NCBI GenBank assembly: GCA_030430565.1
Contig: JAUIKS010000011.1
Location: 241,494-305,493, forward strand
Origin: Polyangia bacterium
GTDB taxonomy: Bacteria > Myxococcota_A > Polyangia > Nannocystales > Nannocystaceae
Direction of reading: 5' to 3'
Length of the DNA: 64,000 nt
Shown here: positions 20,182 to 28,936 of the stretch, piece after piece
Position numbering within the stretch: the first letter of the stretch is position 1
How the letters are laid out: each line of letters begins with the position of its first letter
The notes under the pieces: model-generated
Seen by the model: the letters and a program-made list of their open reading frames with translations, nothing else
Told to the model about the DNA's origin: nothing
Databases searched by the model: none
Made by a program: the position numbers and the translations under genes

Positions 20182-21345
20182 TCAAAGCACCTTCGCGACC
20201 GCGTCGCGGAGGTTGAGGTGCACCTCGACGCCCGCGAGCGACACCTCGTCCTCGGCCAGCGCGCGCGCGAGCGTCGAGCTCAAGCCGGTCAGCACCGCCC
20301 GCGCGCCGATCAGCCGCACGGCGCGGATCGCCAGCACGACCCCGTTGACGCCGGCCTCGTCGAGCGCGGGCACGCCGGTGAGATCGAGGATGACGATGCG
20401 GGCGGCGGCGCGGGTCACGGCCTCGAGCACGGTCTCCACGATCTCGCGGCTGCGCTCGCGATCGAGCTCGCCGACGAGCGGCACGACGAGGACATCCCGC
20501 GCGATCGGCAGGACCGGCGCGCGCAGGCTCCGGATCGCCCGCTTGTGCGCGTCGATGATCTGCTCTTGGTAGGCGAGCTGCTCCGCTTGCCGTCGCGCGC
20601 GCTCGGCCTCCGCGCTGCGGCGATCGGTGATGTCACGGAAGATCAGCGCGCAGCCGGTCGCGGCGGCTGACTTGAACGACAGATCGCTCAGCTGAATGAG
20701 CTCGAGCTCAAACCAGCGCTCGCGCAGCGTCAGCGCGCCGCCGGGCGCCTCGCCGTCGAGCCAGGCGCGCAGCAGCTCGCTCGCGCCGCCGGCGAGCTCT
20801 GGGAGCGCGAGGAGCTCGCGACCGCGGACCGCCGACTCGCCGAGCAGCACGCCGTGCTCCGTGCGGATGTTGAGCAGCTTGAAGAAGCGCGCGTTGAAGT
20901 CGACGATGCGTCGCGCCGCGTCGAGGATCACGACCGCGTCGGAGGAGCGCATGATCGTCGCGGACCAGCGCCGCTTCTCGACGAACAGCGAGCGCACCAA
21001 GTTGCCCGCGGTGTCGATCACCTCGACGAGCGCCACCCAGCGCGCGCCCTCGCGGTGCAGCGTGAGCCGCGAGAGTCGACGACGGTCGTCGACCTCGAGC
21101 GTCAGCAGCATGTCGATCTCGCGCGTCTCTTGGCTGTTGAGCTGACGATCGAGCTCGATCGCGGCGCGCCGGTCGCTGCTGGCGATCAGCTCCGTGAGCT
21201 CGACGCCCACCACGTCGTCGGCTCGGCACGAGAAGTCGCTCAGGAACCGCCGGTTCACCCGACAGACTTCGAACGCCTCGTCGATCCGCAGCACGCCGAT
21301 GGGCATGCGGTCCTCGGACGCCACGACCTCGCTCCCCGTCTGCAT
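20182..21345 (-). CDS. PAS-PAS-STAS regulatory protein (RsbR-like)
   Basis: A 387-residue cytoplasmic protein. Two PAS-like domains (about 12-125 and 130-250; the second ends in the typical ALIFRDITDRR) are followed by a short coiled coil (about 250-275) and a C-terminal STAS domain (about 278-387) with VLVVPLVGELD, ARIVILDLTGVPALDE and ARAVLTGLSS. This is the architecture of RsbR-type stressosome or related switch proteins in which a sensor controls a STAS domain phosphorylated by a kinase; LDLTGVP holds the candidate phospho-Thr. It is convergent with the V4R operon, 22 bp apart. Confidence 0.85.
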   Translation of the reverse strand: MQTGSEVVASEDRMPIGVLRIDEAFEVCRVNRRFLSDFSCRADDVVGVELTELIASSDRRAAIELDRQLNSQETREIDMLLTLEVDDRRRLSRLTLHREGARWVALVEVIDTAGNLVRSLFVEKRRWSATIMRSSDAVVILDAARRIVDFNARFFKLLNIRTEHGVLLGESAVRGRELLALPELAGGASELLRAWLDGEAPGGALTLRERWFELELIQLSDLSFKSAAATGCALIFRDITDRRSAEAERARRQAEQLAYQEQIIDAHKRAIRSLRAPVLPIARDVLVVPLVGELDRERSREIVETVLEAVTRAAARIVILDLTGVPALDEAGVNGVVLAIRAVRLIGARAVLTGLSSTLARALAEDEVSLAGVEVHLNLRDAVAKVL

Positions 21346-21691
21346 CTCCGCCGCCAGCGCCGAACGATGCTAGCACGCGCCGCCGCTCGCGCCGTCCTAC
21401 GTGACGTGTCTGAAAGGGCACGTTACCCGCACCTCGAGATCGCGCACGCCCGCGCGACCTCGAGCCCCCCGCCGCGCGGGCGAGCGCAGACGCAGACCGA
21501 CCCGCCCGTGTCGCTCCGCACACGCGCGCGCCGACGCGGGCTCGTGATGTCCTGCACGCGCCGTCACGGCGGAGCCCCGCGAGGCCATGAATTCCCCCGC
21601 GGCGACCGTCTCGCGCCCGCTGTCACGGGCCTGTCACCGGGGGTGCGCGACGTGGCACCCCCGGCGTGGATCCCCTACAGTCCGCCGCGTC
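21346..21691. other. 346-bp divergent intergenic region
   Basis: Separates the PAS-STAS gene (minus) from glgC (plus). It must contain both promoters. I see no RNA gene, strong dyad, repeat or convincing open frame. Confidence 0.5.
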
Positions 21692-23113
21692 ATGTCTCGA
21701 AGTGTTGCGATGATTATGGCGGGCGGTCGCGGCTCGCGGCTGGGGCCCCTGACGTGTCACCGGGCGAAACCGGGCGTGCCCTTCGCCGGCCGCTACCGGA
21801 TTATCGACTTCGTCCTCTCGAACTTCCTCAACTCGGGCTACCGGCGCATCTATGTGCTGACGCAGTACATGGCGAGCAGCCTGATCAAGCACCTCAGCCG
21901 CACCTGGCACCTGGACGGCTTCGGCGGCTTCATCGAGATCGTGCCGGCGCAGATGCGCATGGGCGCGCACTGGTACCGCGGCACCGCGGACGCCGTGTAC
22001 CAGAACCTCAACCTCGTGCGGGACAGCGGCGCCGAGCACATCGCGGTGTTCGGCGGCGACCACATCTACAAGTTCGCGATCGACCAGATGGAGGCGCTGC
22101 ACGTGGCCAAGCGCGCGGACCTCACGGTCGCGGCGTTCCCGGTCCCGCGCGATCAGGCCCATCAATTCGGCGTGATCCAGGTCGACGCCGAGGGCCGGAT
22201 CATCGGCTTTCAGGAGAAGCCCCGCGACCCCAGGCCGATCCCGGGTCGACCGGACATGTGCCTGGTGAGCATGGGCAACTACTTCTTCCGCGCGCGCGTG
22301 CTCGACGAGGCGCTGCGCCGCGACGCCGACGACGAGTCGTCGGCCCACGACTTCGGCCGCAACGTGATCCCGCGGCTCGTGGCCGAGGGCAAGCGCGTGT
22401 TCATCTACGACTTCGCCGAGAACACGATCCCCGGCGAGCCCGACGGCGCCGAGCCCTACTGGCGCGACGTCGGCACGATCGAGAGCTACTTCCAGAGCAA
22501 CATGGAGGTCCGCAGCCGGCTCCCGGCGATCAACCTCTACAACCGCGAGTGGCGGATCCGGACGGCGCAGCGCGACTACCCGCCGGCCCGCATCGTCCGC
22601 CACGAGGATGACCCCCCGGCGGAGATCCTCGACAGCCTCGTGTGCGAGGGCTCGGTGGTGCTCAGCGCCGCGCTGCACCGCGTCGTGCTCGGCTACGACT
22701 GCTTCGTGCACACCGGCAGCCACGTCGAGAACGCGGTGGTCCTCTCGGGTTGCAACATCGGCGCCGGCGCGCGGGTGCGCAACGTGCTGCTGGACAAGAA
22801 CTGCAGCGTCGACCCGGGCGCCGTGATCGGCTTCGACGAGGAGGCCGACCGCGCGCGCTTCCCCTTCGTCACCGAGGGCGGCATCGTCGTCCTGCCCAAG
22901 GGGACACATGTCCCCGCGAGCGGGCCGATCGAGTTCGCCCACGACATGGGCTTTCTGCTGCAGAACGACCCCGCGACCAAGGAGCAGATGATGCGCGTCG
23001 AGGCCGGCGTCGGCTACCGCGTGTCCGAGCACAGCCGGCACAGCCACGAGTCCTTCGGCCCGCGCTACCGACGGTTCAGCCACCCGCCCGCGAGCGAGGA
23101 GGAGTCGACCTAG
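21692..23113 (+). CDS. glgC: glucose-1-phosphate adenylyltransferase (ADP-glucose pyrophosphorylase)
   Basis: A 473-residue cytoplasmic enzyme that makes ADP-glucose for glycogen. The nucleotide loop is MIMAGGRGSRLGPLT near the N-terminus, followed by KPGVPFAGRYRIIDF, the substrate loops GTADAVYQN and FGGDHIYK, GFQEKP, MGNYFF and YWRDVGTIE, then a left-handed beta-helix C-terminus with repeated hexapeptides. It is about 50 residues longer than the E. coli enzyme owing to its C-terminal tail. ATG 21692 is chosen because it starts the conserved sequence directly; the frame is open upstream. glgA follows after 28 bp. Confidence 0.95.
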   Translation: MSRSVAMIMAGGRGSRLGPLTCHRAKPGVPFAGRYRIIDFVLSNFLNSGYRRIYVLTQYMASSLIKHLSRTWHLDGFGGFIEIVPAQMRMGAHWYRGTADAVYQNLNLVRDSGAEHIAVFGGDHIYKFAIDQMEALHVAKRADLTVAAFPVPRDQAHQFGVIQVDAEGRIIGFQEKPRDPRPIPGRPDMCLVSMGNYFFRARVLDEALRRDADDESSAHDFGRNVIPRLVAEGKRVFIYDFAENTIPGEPDGAEPYWRDVGTIESYFQSNMEVRSRLPAINLYNREWRIRTAQRDYPPARIVRHEDDPPAEILDSLVCEGSVVLSAALHRVVLGYDCFVHTGSHVENAVVLSGCNIGAGARVRNVLLDKNCSVDPGAVIGFDEEADRARFPFVTEGGIVVLPKGTHVPASGPIEFAHDMGFLLQNDPATKEQMMRVEAGVGYRVSEHSRHSHESFGPRYRRFSHPPASEEEST

Positions 23114-23141
23114 GGTCGGCTCGCAGCGAGAGGTCATCGTC

Positions 23142-24632
23142 ATGAAGATCGTGCAGATCGCCTCGGAGGCGGTCCCGTGGTGTAAGACCGGCGGGCTCGC
23201 CGACGTCGCGGGCGCGCTCCCGCAGGCCTTGGTGGACGCGGGCGCGGCTCAGGGGCTCCGCGTCGAGCCGGCGCTGTTCATCCCGCTGTACCGCAGCGTG
23301 CGTGAGCAGGCGCAAAAGCGCGGGCTCGAGCTGGTCGACACCGGCGTCGTCGCGACCGCGCCCTTCGGCCTCGGCCCCGAGCGCGCGCGCTGGATGAAGA
23401 TCGAGGGCGCCGAGGGGCCGCCCGTGTACGCGCTCGACGCCCCGTGGCGCTACGACCGGGCGCGGCTCTACGACGACGAGCACCAGCGGCCCTACGACGA
23501 CAACCTCCACCGCTACGCGCTGCTGTGCCGCGCGACCCTGGAGGGCGCGCCGGCGCTGCTGGGCGGCCTCCCCGACGTGGTGCACGCCCACGACTGGCAG
23601 GGCGCGCTGGCGATGATGTACCTGCGCACGCGCTACGTCCGGCAGATGCACCGCGCGGCCGCGGTGCTGACGATCCACAACCTCGCGTACCAGGGCGTGT
23701 TCCCCGGCGAGCTGCGGCACACCGTCGACCTCGACCCGGCCGCCTTCCACATGGATCGCGCCGAGTTCTACGGGCACCTCAACCTGCTCAAGGGCGGCGT
23801 CTCCTACGCCGACTCGACGACGACGGTCAGCCGCAGCTACGCCGACGAGATCCGCACGGCGCAGTTCGGCTGCGGCCTCGACGGCTTCCTGCGCGCGCGC
23901 GCGCGCTGGCTGCTGGGCGTCGTCAACGGGATCGACACGCGCGCGTGGGACCCGAAGACCGACCCCGCGCTCCCGCACCACTATGACCAAGAGGACATGT
24001 CCGGGAAGCTCGCGTGCCGCGAGGCGCTGCTGAAGGAGTTCGGCCTGCGCGCGTCGATCGGGCAGCCCGTGCTGGGGGTCATCTCGCGCTTCGCGGGCCA
24101 AAAAGGCCTGGACCTGGTCGCCGAGCTGGTCCCGCACCTGCACCGCCTCGGCGCCAAGCTGGTGGTGCTGGGCTCCGGCGACGCGGGCCTCGAGGACCGC
24201 TTCCGCTACCTCGCGCGGACCTTCTCGCGCAACCTCGCGGTCAAGATCGGCTACGACGGGCCGCTCTCGCGCCGGATCTACGCGGGCGCCGACATCCTGC
24301 TGATGCCGAGCCGGTTTGAGCCCTGCGGCCTCAACCAGCTCTACGCGATGCGCTACGGCACCGTGCCCGTGGTGCACGCGGTCGGCGGGCTGCGCGACAC
24401 GGTGGTCGACCCGGGCGACGCGGCGCTGATGCGCGGCGAGGGCACGGGCTTTCGCTTCGAACACCCGACGCTCCAGGGCCTGGTGTGGGCCCTCGACCGC
24501 GCGGTCCGGATGTACCGCCACGCGCCGCCGGCCTGGGGCCGCCTGCGCGACAACGGGATGCGCCGGGACTCCTCGTGGACCCAGTCGGCGCGGACCTACC
24601 TCGAGCTTTATCAAGCGCTGCGCCGTCGTTAG
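23142..24632 (+). CDS. glgA: glycogen synthase, ADP-glucose type
   Basis: A 496-residue GT5 glucosyltransferase that elongates alpha-1,4-glucan with ADP-glucose. The ADP-glucose site KTGGLADV lies at about residues 16-23, VVHAHDWQG is the catalytic-His region, and the second Rossmann half has GVISRFAGQKGLDL and the E-x7-E motif in PSRFEPCGLNQLYAMRYGTVP. It ends with a normal C-terminal helix. It follows glgC by 28 bp and the two make a minimal glycogen operon; no glgB, glgX or glgP is in the window. Confidence 0.95.
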   Translation: MKIVQIASEAVPWCKTGGLADVAGALPQALVDAGAAQGLRVEPALFIPLYRSVREQAQKRGLELVDTGVVATAPFGLGPERARWMKIEGAEGPPVYALDAPWRYDRARLYDDEHQRPYDDNLHRYALLCRATLEGAPALLGGLPDVVHAHDWQGALAMMYLRTRYVRQMHRAAAVLTIHNLAYQGVFPGELRHTVDLDPAAFHMDRAEFYGHLNLLKGGVSYADSTTTVSRSYADEIRTAQFGCGLDGFLRARARWLLGVVNGIDTRAWDPKTDPALPHHYDQEDMSGKLACREALLKEFGLRASIGQPVLGVISRFAGQKGLDLVAELVPHLHRLGAKLVVLGSGDAGLEDRFRYLARTFSRNLAVKIGYDGPLSRRIYAGADILLMPSRFEPCGLNQLYAMRYGTVPVVHAVGGLRDTVVDPGDAALMRGEGTGFRFEHPTLQGLVWALDRAVRMYRHAPPAWGRLRDNGMRRDSSWTQSARTYLELYQALRRR

Positions 24633-24641
24633 GCGACTCGC

Positions 24642-25871
24642 TCAGCTCGCCAGCAGCGCCGCCCGGGCGATCGCGCGCATCCCAGGCGACAGCTGCTCCC
24701 CGTAGAGCCGGCCCGCGAAGGCGTCGATCATGTCGCGCTTGTACTTGTGATGAACGAAGAAGGCGAAGGCCAGCGAATTCGCCCAGAAGCAGTCGATCAT
24801 GCTCTCGACTCGGCCCTGCGCGCGGTCGCACACGTCGGCGAACTCCGCGAAGGGATCGTCGCGCTCGCGAACGCTCGGCTCGTTGAAGAAGCGAAGAATG
24901 TGCTCGCTCGCGTACTTCGCCTCGAACACGGCGAGGTGCAACCCGAACGAGAAGATCGGGTCTACGAAGCGGTGCGCGTCGCCGATACACAGGAAGTTTC
25001 GGCCTGTGAATCGTCGTACTTGATAGGAGTAGTTTGAGGCCGTGCGCGCCCACTCGATCGCCTCGGCGCCGACCAGCCGGCGCGCGAGCTGCGGGTTGAC
25101 ATCGTTGATCTCTCGCTCGAAGAACTCCTTCGGGCTCAGGCCGACGCTCCGGTAGTAGCTCGCGGGCACCACCATGCCGACGCTCGTCACCTCGTCGCCG
25201 ATCGGGATCATCCACCCCCAGTGGCCGCGACTGCGCACGAAGATCAAGGTCGCCTCGCTCTGCACGCCCTCGTCGCGACGCACGCCGCGCATGTGCGCGT
25301 AGATGGAGATCTGGCGGTCGTAGCCGCCCCGGACCTTCTTGCTGGCGACGCCGAGCGTCGACAGCACCGTCGCCGCGCCGGAGGCGTCCACCACGACATC
25401 AGCCGCGAGCTCGCGCTCGCCCGTGAGCCCGTCGCGCACGCGCACCCCCGCGATGTCGCCCCGCCGCGAGCGACACACGCCGACCGCCTTCGCGCGCTGG
25501 ATCGTCGCGCCCGCCGCGACGGCGGCCTCCAGGAGCCCCGCGTCGAGCTGGCTCCGGCGAACGTGCCAGGAGTGACTCTGGACGTGCTCATCGCCCTCGC
25601 GCCGCATGACGGGGACCCAGAAATCATTCGCGCCAGAGGGGCCGTATACGTGAACTCCGCGCTTAACGGTATGATCACACTTTGTGAGCATATCGATTAA
25701 CCCCATCGTGCGGAACCAGTCCGCGAGCGCCCCCGTCATCGACTCACCGATGTGAAACCTCGGGAACTCGGCGCTTTCTACGATCGTCGCGCTGATCCCG
25801 CTGCGCGCGAGCATCAACGCAGTCGCAGCGCCACCAGGGCCGCCGCCAACGATAGCGACTCTCTTCGGCAT
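24642..25871 (-). CDS. flavin-dependent halogenase-like oxidoreductase
   Basis: A 409-residue FAD enzyme. The N-terminal dinucleotide fold is VAIVGGGPGGAATALMLA; next comes PRFHIGESM, a form of the IGES motif of flavin-dependent halogenases, and GHWGWMIPIGDE holds the W-x-W-x-I-P signature of that family. FLCIGDAHRFVDPIFSFG is the second FAD motif. This places it with halogenases such as CmlS-type and related tailoring oxygenases; the substrate and true halide use are unknown, and the family also includes plain hydroxylases. ATG 25871 is preferred over the GTG three codons upstream. It is convergent with glgA and not in a biosynthetic cluster. Confidence 0.75.
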   Translation of the reverse strand: MPKRVAIVGGGPGGAATALMLARSGISATIVESAEFPRFHIGESMTGALADWFRTMGLIDMLTKCDHTVKRGVHVYGPSGANDFWVPVMRREGDEHVQSHSWHVRRSQLDAGLLEAAVAAGATIQRAKAVGVCRSRRGDIAGVRVRDGLTGERELAADVVVDASGAATVLSTLGVASKKVRGGYDRQISIYAHMRGVRRDEGVQSEATLIFVRSRGHWGWMIPIGDEVTSVGMVVPASYYRSVGLSPKEFFEREINDVNPQLARRLVGAEAIEWARTASNYSYQVRRFTGRNFLCIGDAHRFVDPIFSFGLHLAVFEAKYASEHILRFFNEPSVRERDDPFAEFADVCDRAQGRVESMIDCFWANSLAFAFFVHHKYKRDMIDAFAGRLYGEQLSPGMRAIARAALLAS

Positions 25872-25991
25872 AGGCTTCACTCGACGGGTCGTTACTAGCT
25901 TAACATGACTCTAAGACCCTATCTATCGGCGGCCCGCGCTCACCGGCGCGCGTCGCTACGGGTTGTAGAGGACCCCGAGCGCGCGCTCGGC

Positions 25992-26483
25992 TCAGCGTGC
26001 GCGTGCGCCGCGCCGACCGATCCTCCACGCGACCGCGAGGGCCGGCAGCGCGGATAAGTCCGTTGGATCCGGCGTGAGCACGACACGCGACGGCGGGGCG
26101 CCCCAGCTCCAGCCGCGCTCGAGCACCAACCACCGCAGAAGGCCGAGCCCGCGCTCGTAGAGCTCGGTCGCGGGCGGCCACAGGTTGACGAGCGCGAAAC
26201 CGAGACCCGTCGCCGCGACGCAGCCGAGCAGCACGACATCCGAGGGGCGATAGCGTCTGCGCGGCAGCCACCGCGGAGCCTCGAGCAGCGCCTGCAGGAG
26301 CAGCGGGAAGTAGACGAGGCCCGCGACGTCGGAGAGCTTGCCCGTGACGAGGCCCGGCCACGACGGCTTGAGCACGTGGTCGTTGAGCGCGAGCGCGGCG
26401 ATGGCCGCGAGCGCGAGCGGGTGCAGCAGACCCGGGGCGCGCCACTCGAGCGCGCGTGGCTGGAGCTCGACGGCCGTCATCAT
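25992..26483 (-). CDS. small hypothetical membrane protein
   Basis: A 163-residue inner membrane protein with about four hydrophobic segments (HPLALAAIAALALNDHVLKP, DVAGLVYFPLLLQALL, DVVLLGCVAATGLGFALVN, ALPALAVAW). The region NDHVLKPSWPGLVTGKLSDVAGLVYFP is distinctive, but I do not recognise the family. Its start overlaps the stop of the upstream secreted protein gene, so the two form an operon. Confidence 0.6.
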   Translation of the reverse strand: MMTAVELQPRALEWRAPGLLHPLALAAIAALALNDHVLKPSWPGLVTGKLSDVAGLVYFPLLLQALLEAPRWLPRRRYRPSDVVLLGCVAATGLGFALVNLWPPATELYERGLGLLRWLVLERGWSWGAPPSRVVLTPDPTDLSALPALAVAWRIGRRGARAR

Positions 26484-27049
26484 CTGAACGGGTGACGCTC
26501 GCCCCCGCCCTCGTGGGCGGTGATCGTGAACACCCGCTGCTTCTCGGGCCCGCAGCTGAACAGCGGCGCGTTGTAGCGGACCCGCCCGTCGACGTAGAGC
26601 GTGAGATCGACCGGCGCCGCGTCGTGCTCGACGCTCGACTCGTTGACGCAGCGCACGACGAGCTCGCGCGCGCAGCCCTCGGTCGCGCAGGTCAGCGGCA
26701 ACGACTCGCCGACGCAGCGCTGCGGCCCCTCGAGGCCGACCGTCTCGCGGTTGACGAGCTGGCGCTCGCCGCCGCTCGCCGCGTCCTCGTCGACATCCAA
26801 GAACTCGACCTGCAGGGTCACCGGCCCGGCCCCCTCGGGGACGCAGCAGCGCCCGTAGAGCCGCGCGTCGAGGCTGTCGTCGACCGCGGCGTTAAGCGTG
26901 AAGCGCTGGAGGACCTCCTCGCCGACCGCGACGTCGGCGAACTCGACCTCCGCCTCGTCAAAGACCTGGGGCGGCGAGGTCGCCACGCTCGCCAGCAGGC
27001 CGACCGCGAGCGCCCCGAGCAGCATCCATCGACCTGTTCGTTGCGTCAT
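26480..27049 (-). CDS. hypothetical secreted protein
   Basis: A 189-residue exported protein with a signal peptide (RWMLLGALAVGLLASVATS) and a mature, probably beta-rich domain with eight or so cysteines (YGRCCVPEG, CVGESLPLTCATEGCARELVVRC, FSCGPEK). The cysteines probably form disulphides in the periplasm or outside the cell. The stop overlaps the start of the following membrane protein gene (ATGA), so they probably work together. No family recognised. Confidence 0.65.
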   Translation of the reverse strand: MTQRTGRWMLLGALAVGLLASVATSPPQVFDEAEVEFADVAVGEEVLQRFTLNAAVDDSLDARLYGRCCVPEGAGPVTLQVEFLDVDEDAASGGERQLVNRETVGLEGPQRCVGESLPLTCATEGCARELVVRCVNESSVEHDAAPVDLTLYVDGRVRYNAPLFSCGPEKQRVFTITAHEGGGERHPFR

Positions 27050-27197
27050 CTAGCGCTAAGGGTAGTCGAGGCGCGCGCCCGCGCGACAAGAAAATTCTCG
27101 AGCTTCTCGTGAACCAAACGCGTCGGCCGGGAATTGCCCCTCTAGACGACAGGCGACGCGCCGCGCCCCCGCGCCGGCGCGCCCGAAGGAGCACACG

Positions 27198-27650
27198 ATG
27201 GGAACGATCTGCGCGAAGGCCTATGACAACCAGAGCACCCCCGAGGAGATCGACGCGCTCCGTGAGCGCGTCTACTGGCTGCGACCTGGGGTCCTGATGT
27301 ACCGCGAGGTGCCCGTGCCGAGCCCGTTTCAGATCGAGGTGTTCGGCGAGCGCTTGGAGGAGCTGACGCGGAACGCGACGGAGTACTCGATGGTCATGGA
27401 CCTGAGCGAGTCCGCGCCGCCCAGCCGCGCGAGCCGCCGAGCGATGCGCGAGGTGTTCGGCGAGCTGCGCCAGCTCAAGACGGTCGCGGTGTTCACCGGA
27501 CGCAACTTCCTGATCACGGCGGTCGCCAAGCTGATCCTCCGGAGCAGCGGCGTCACGAGCCTGGTGACGTGCAAGCGCGAGGACCAGGCCTTGGAGGCGC
27601 TCGCGCGCGCCGCCAACAAACACGTCCAGCCGCGGCCGCGAGCGCGCTGA
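27198..27650 (+). CDS. SpoIIAA/STAS-like single-domain protein
   Basis: A 150-residue soluble protein. Start ATG 27198 has GAAGGAG upstream. The pattern (Y-S-M-V-M-D-L-S-E-S-A at about residues 64-74, then LKTVAVFTGRNFLITAVAKLIL and a final helix DQALEALARA) resembles a STAS/SpoIIAA-like alpha/beta fold. It is clearly similar to the C-terminal 120 residues of the Ser/Thr kinase encoded at 29631-31157: WL-x-PG, Y-x-M-x-V/M-D-x-S, T-V-x-V, TA-x-x-LIL and the last helix all line up. It may be a partner or target of that kinase. Confidence 0.6.
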   Translation: MGTICAKAYDNQSTPEEIDALRERVYWLRPGVLMYREVPVPSPFQIEVFGERLEELTRNATEYSMVMDLSESAPPSRASRRAMREVFGELRQLKTVAVFTGRNFLITAVAKLILRSSGVTSLVTCKREDQALEALARAANKHVQPRPRAR

Positions 27651-27654
27651 GCGT

Positions 27655-27714
27655 GAGCGAGAGATTGAGCGAGAGATTGAGCGAGAGATTGAGCGAGAGA
27701 TCGAGCGAGAGATC
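27655..27714 (+). repeat. 12-bp tandem repeat upstream of the methyltransferase gene
   Basis: Five copies of gagcgagagatt (the last two with c at position 12), then a partial copy. It fills the gap between two genes, and is in frame with the downstream gene, where it would code Leu-Ser-Glu-Arg repeats if translation began at GTG 27653. Confidence 0.9.
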
Positions 27715-27751
27715 GAGCGAGCGCGTGAACGCGAGCGCGAGAGGAGACGAC

Positions 27752-28486
27752 ATGCAGATGATTCGCAGCAAGAACGAGTACGGGAGCAAGTGGGACCAAT
27801 ACTGGCGACAGACGCCCGCCAAGGTCGGCGAGGCGCTGTGGGACTGCGCCCCGGACTTCGCGGCCGCGCGTGACCTCGTGCACTGCCAGCGCGCGTTTGA
27901 CGACGCGCTCCCGGTCGTCGACCTGGGCTGCGGAAACGGGACGCAGACGCGCTACCTCGCGCGGCACTTTCGACGCGTGATCGGCCTCGACGTCTCGCGC
28001 GAGGGCATCGAGCTCGCGCACGCGCTCAACCCCTCCTCGAACCTCGAGTACAAGGTCCTCGACGCCCTCGACCCCGAGGCGGTCGAGGCCTTTCACGACG
28101 CCCGCGGCGACGTGAACGTCTACATGCGCACGGTCCTGCACCAGATGGCCGGCCCGGATCGCCGGCGGCTGGTCGCCGCGGTCAGCGACATGATTGGCGA
28201 GCGCGGGCGCGCGTTCCTGTTCGAGCTCGCCGCGAGCGCGGAGGGCTACTTCGCGTCGCTCGCCGCGGAGTACGGCGCGCCGCCGCCGAAGCTGCAGCGC
28301 GTGTTCGCCTGCGGGATCGTGCCCGGCGCGCTCGCGGAGGGAGAGGCCGTCGCGATGTTCGCGGCCGAGGGCATGCGCGTGCGGACGCGCGGAGACGCGT
28401 TCATCCACAGCACGCAGACGCTCCCCGACGGCACGCGCGTCCGCATCCCCGCCGAGTACTGGGTGTTTGAGCGCGAGCCCCAGTAG
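27752..28486 (+). CDS. SAM-dependent methyltransferase
   Basis: A 244-residue class I methyltransferase. Motif I is LPVVDLGCGNGTQTRYLA (SAM-binding), then VIGLDVSREGIELA (acidic residue binding the ribose), and the post-I segments LEYKVLDALDP and VYMRTVLHQM. The ATG at 27752 has GAGGAG 5 nt upstream and starts MQMIRSKNEYGSKWDQYW. An earlier GTG at 27653 would add an LSER-repeat N-terminus and is thought less likely. It is followed closely by a MAPEG gene. The acceptor substrate cannot be told. Confidence 0.85.
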   Translation: MQMIRSKNEYGSKWDQYWRQTPAKVGEALWDCAPDFAAARDLVHCQRAFDDALPVVDLGCGNGTQTRYLARHFRRVIGLDVSREGIELAHALNPSSNLEYKVLDALDPEAVEAFHDARGDVNVYMRTVLHQMAGPDRRRLVAAVSDMIGERGRAFLFELAASAEGYFASLAAEYGAPPPKLQRVFACGIVPGALAEGEAVAMFAAEGMRVRTRGDAFIHSTQTLPDGTRVRIPAEYWVFEREPQ

Positions 28487-28498
28487 ACTCGCGGGGTG

Positions 28499-28921
28499 AT
28501 GCAAGACTCAATTCTCTCCCCGGTCCTCGCGCTCATCTGCTGGACCTTCGTCATGTGGGCGTGGATGTACGCGACGCGGATCCCCGCGATGCGGCGCGCC
28601 GGGCTCGACGCGCGGACCGTCAAGGAGAAGAAGGAGCTCGACGTGCTCCCGCGCGCGGTCCGTCAGATCGCGGACAACTACAACCACCTGCACGAGCAGC
28701 CGGTGCTCTTCTACGCGCTGGCGTTCTACACCCATCTCGCGGGGGTCGCCGATCCGATCAACATCACGCTCGCGTGGCTCTACGTCGTCCTGCGCGTCAT
28801 CCACAGCATCTACCAGTCGATGGTCAACTTCGTCCCGGTCCGCTTCGCGCTGTTCTGCCTCGCTAGCCTGGCCCTGTTCGCGATCGCGGCGCGTGACGTG
28901 CTGACGCTGCTCACCGCCTGA
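28499..28921 (+). CDS. MAPEG-family membrane protein
   Basis: A 140-residue membrane protein with four predicted helices: SPVLALICWTFVMWAWMYATR, the long cytoplasmic-side loop with KEKKELDVLP, QPVLFYALAFYTHLAG, NITLAWLYVVLRVIHSIYQ and a last helix. The E-x-P-V-L-F-Y and R-V-x-H-S motifs match MAPEG proteins (microsomal glutathione transferase relatives). Bacterial members have mostly unknown substrates, probably glutathione conjugation or lipid peroxide handling. It starts 12 bp after the methyltransferase stop. Confidence 0.8.
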   Translation: MQDSILSPVLALICWTFVMWAWMYATRIPAMRRAGLDARTVKEKKELDVLPRAVRQIADNYNHLHEQPVLFYALAFYTHLAGVADPINITLAWLYVVLRVIHSIYQSMVNFVPVRFALFCLASLALFAIAARDVLTLLTA

Positions 28922-28936
28922 GCGCTCGAGCTCTCC

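Noticed and set aside
27655..27714. CRISPR-like array
   Set aside because: The units are 12 bp, contiguous, with no unique spacers: a simple tandem repeat.
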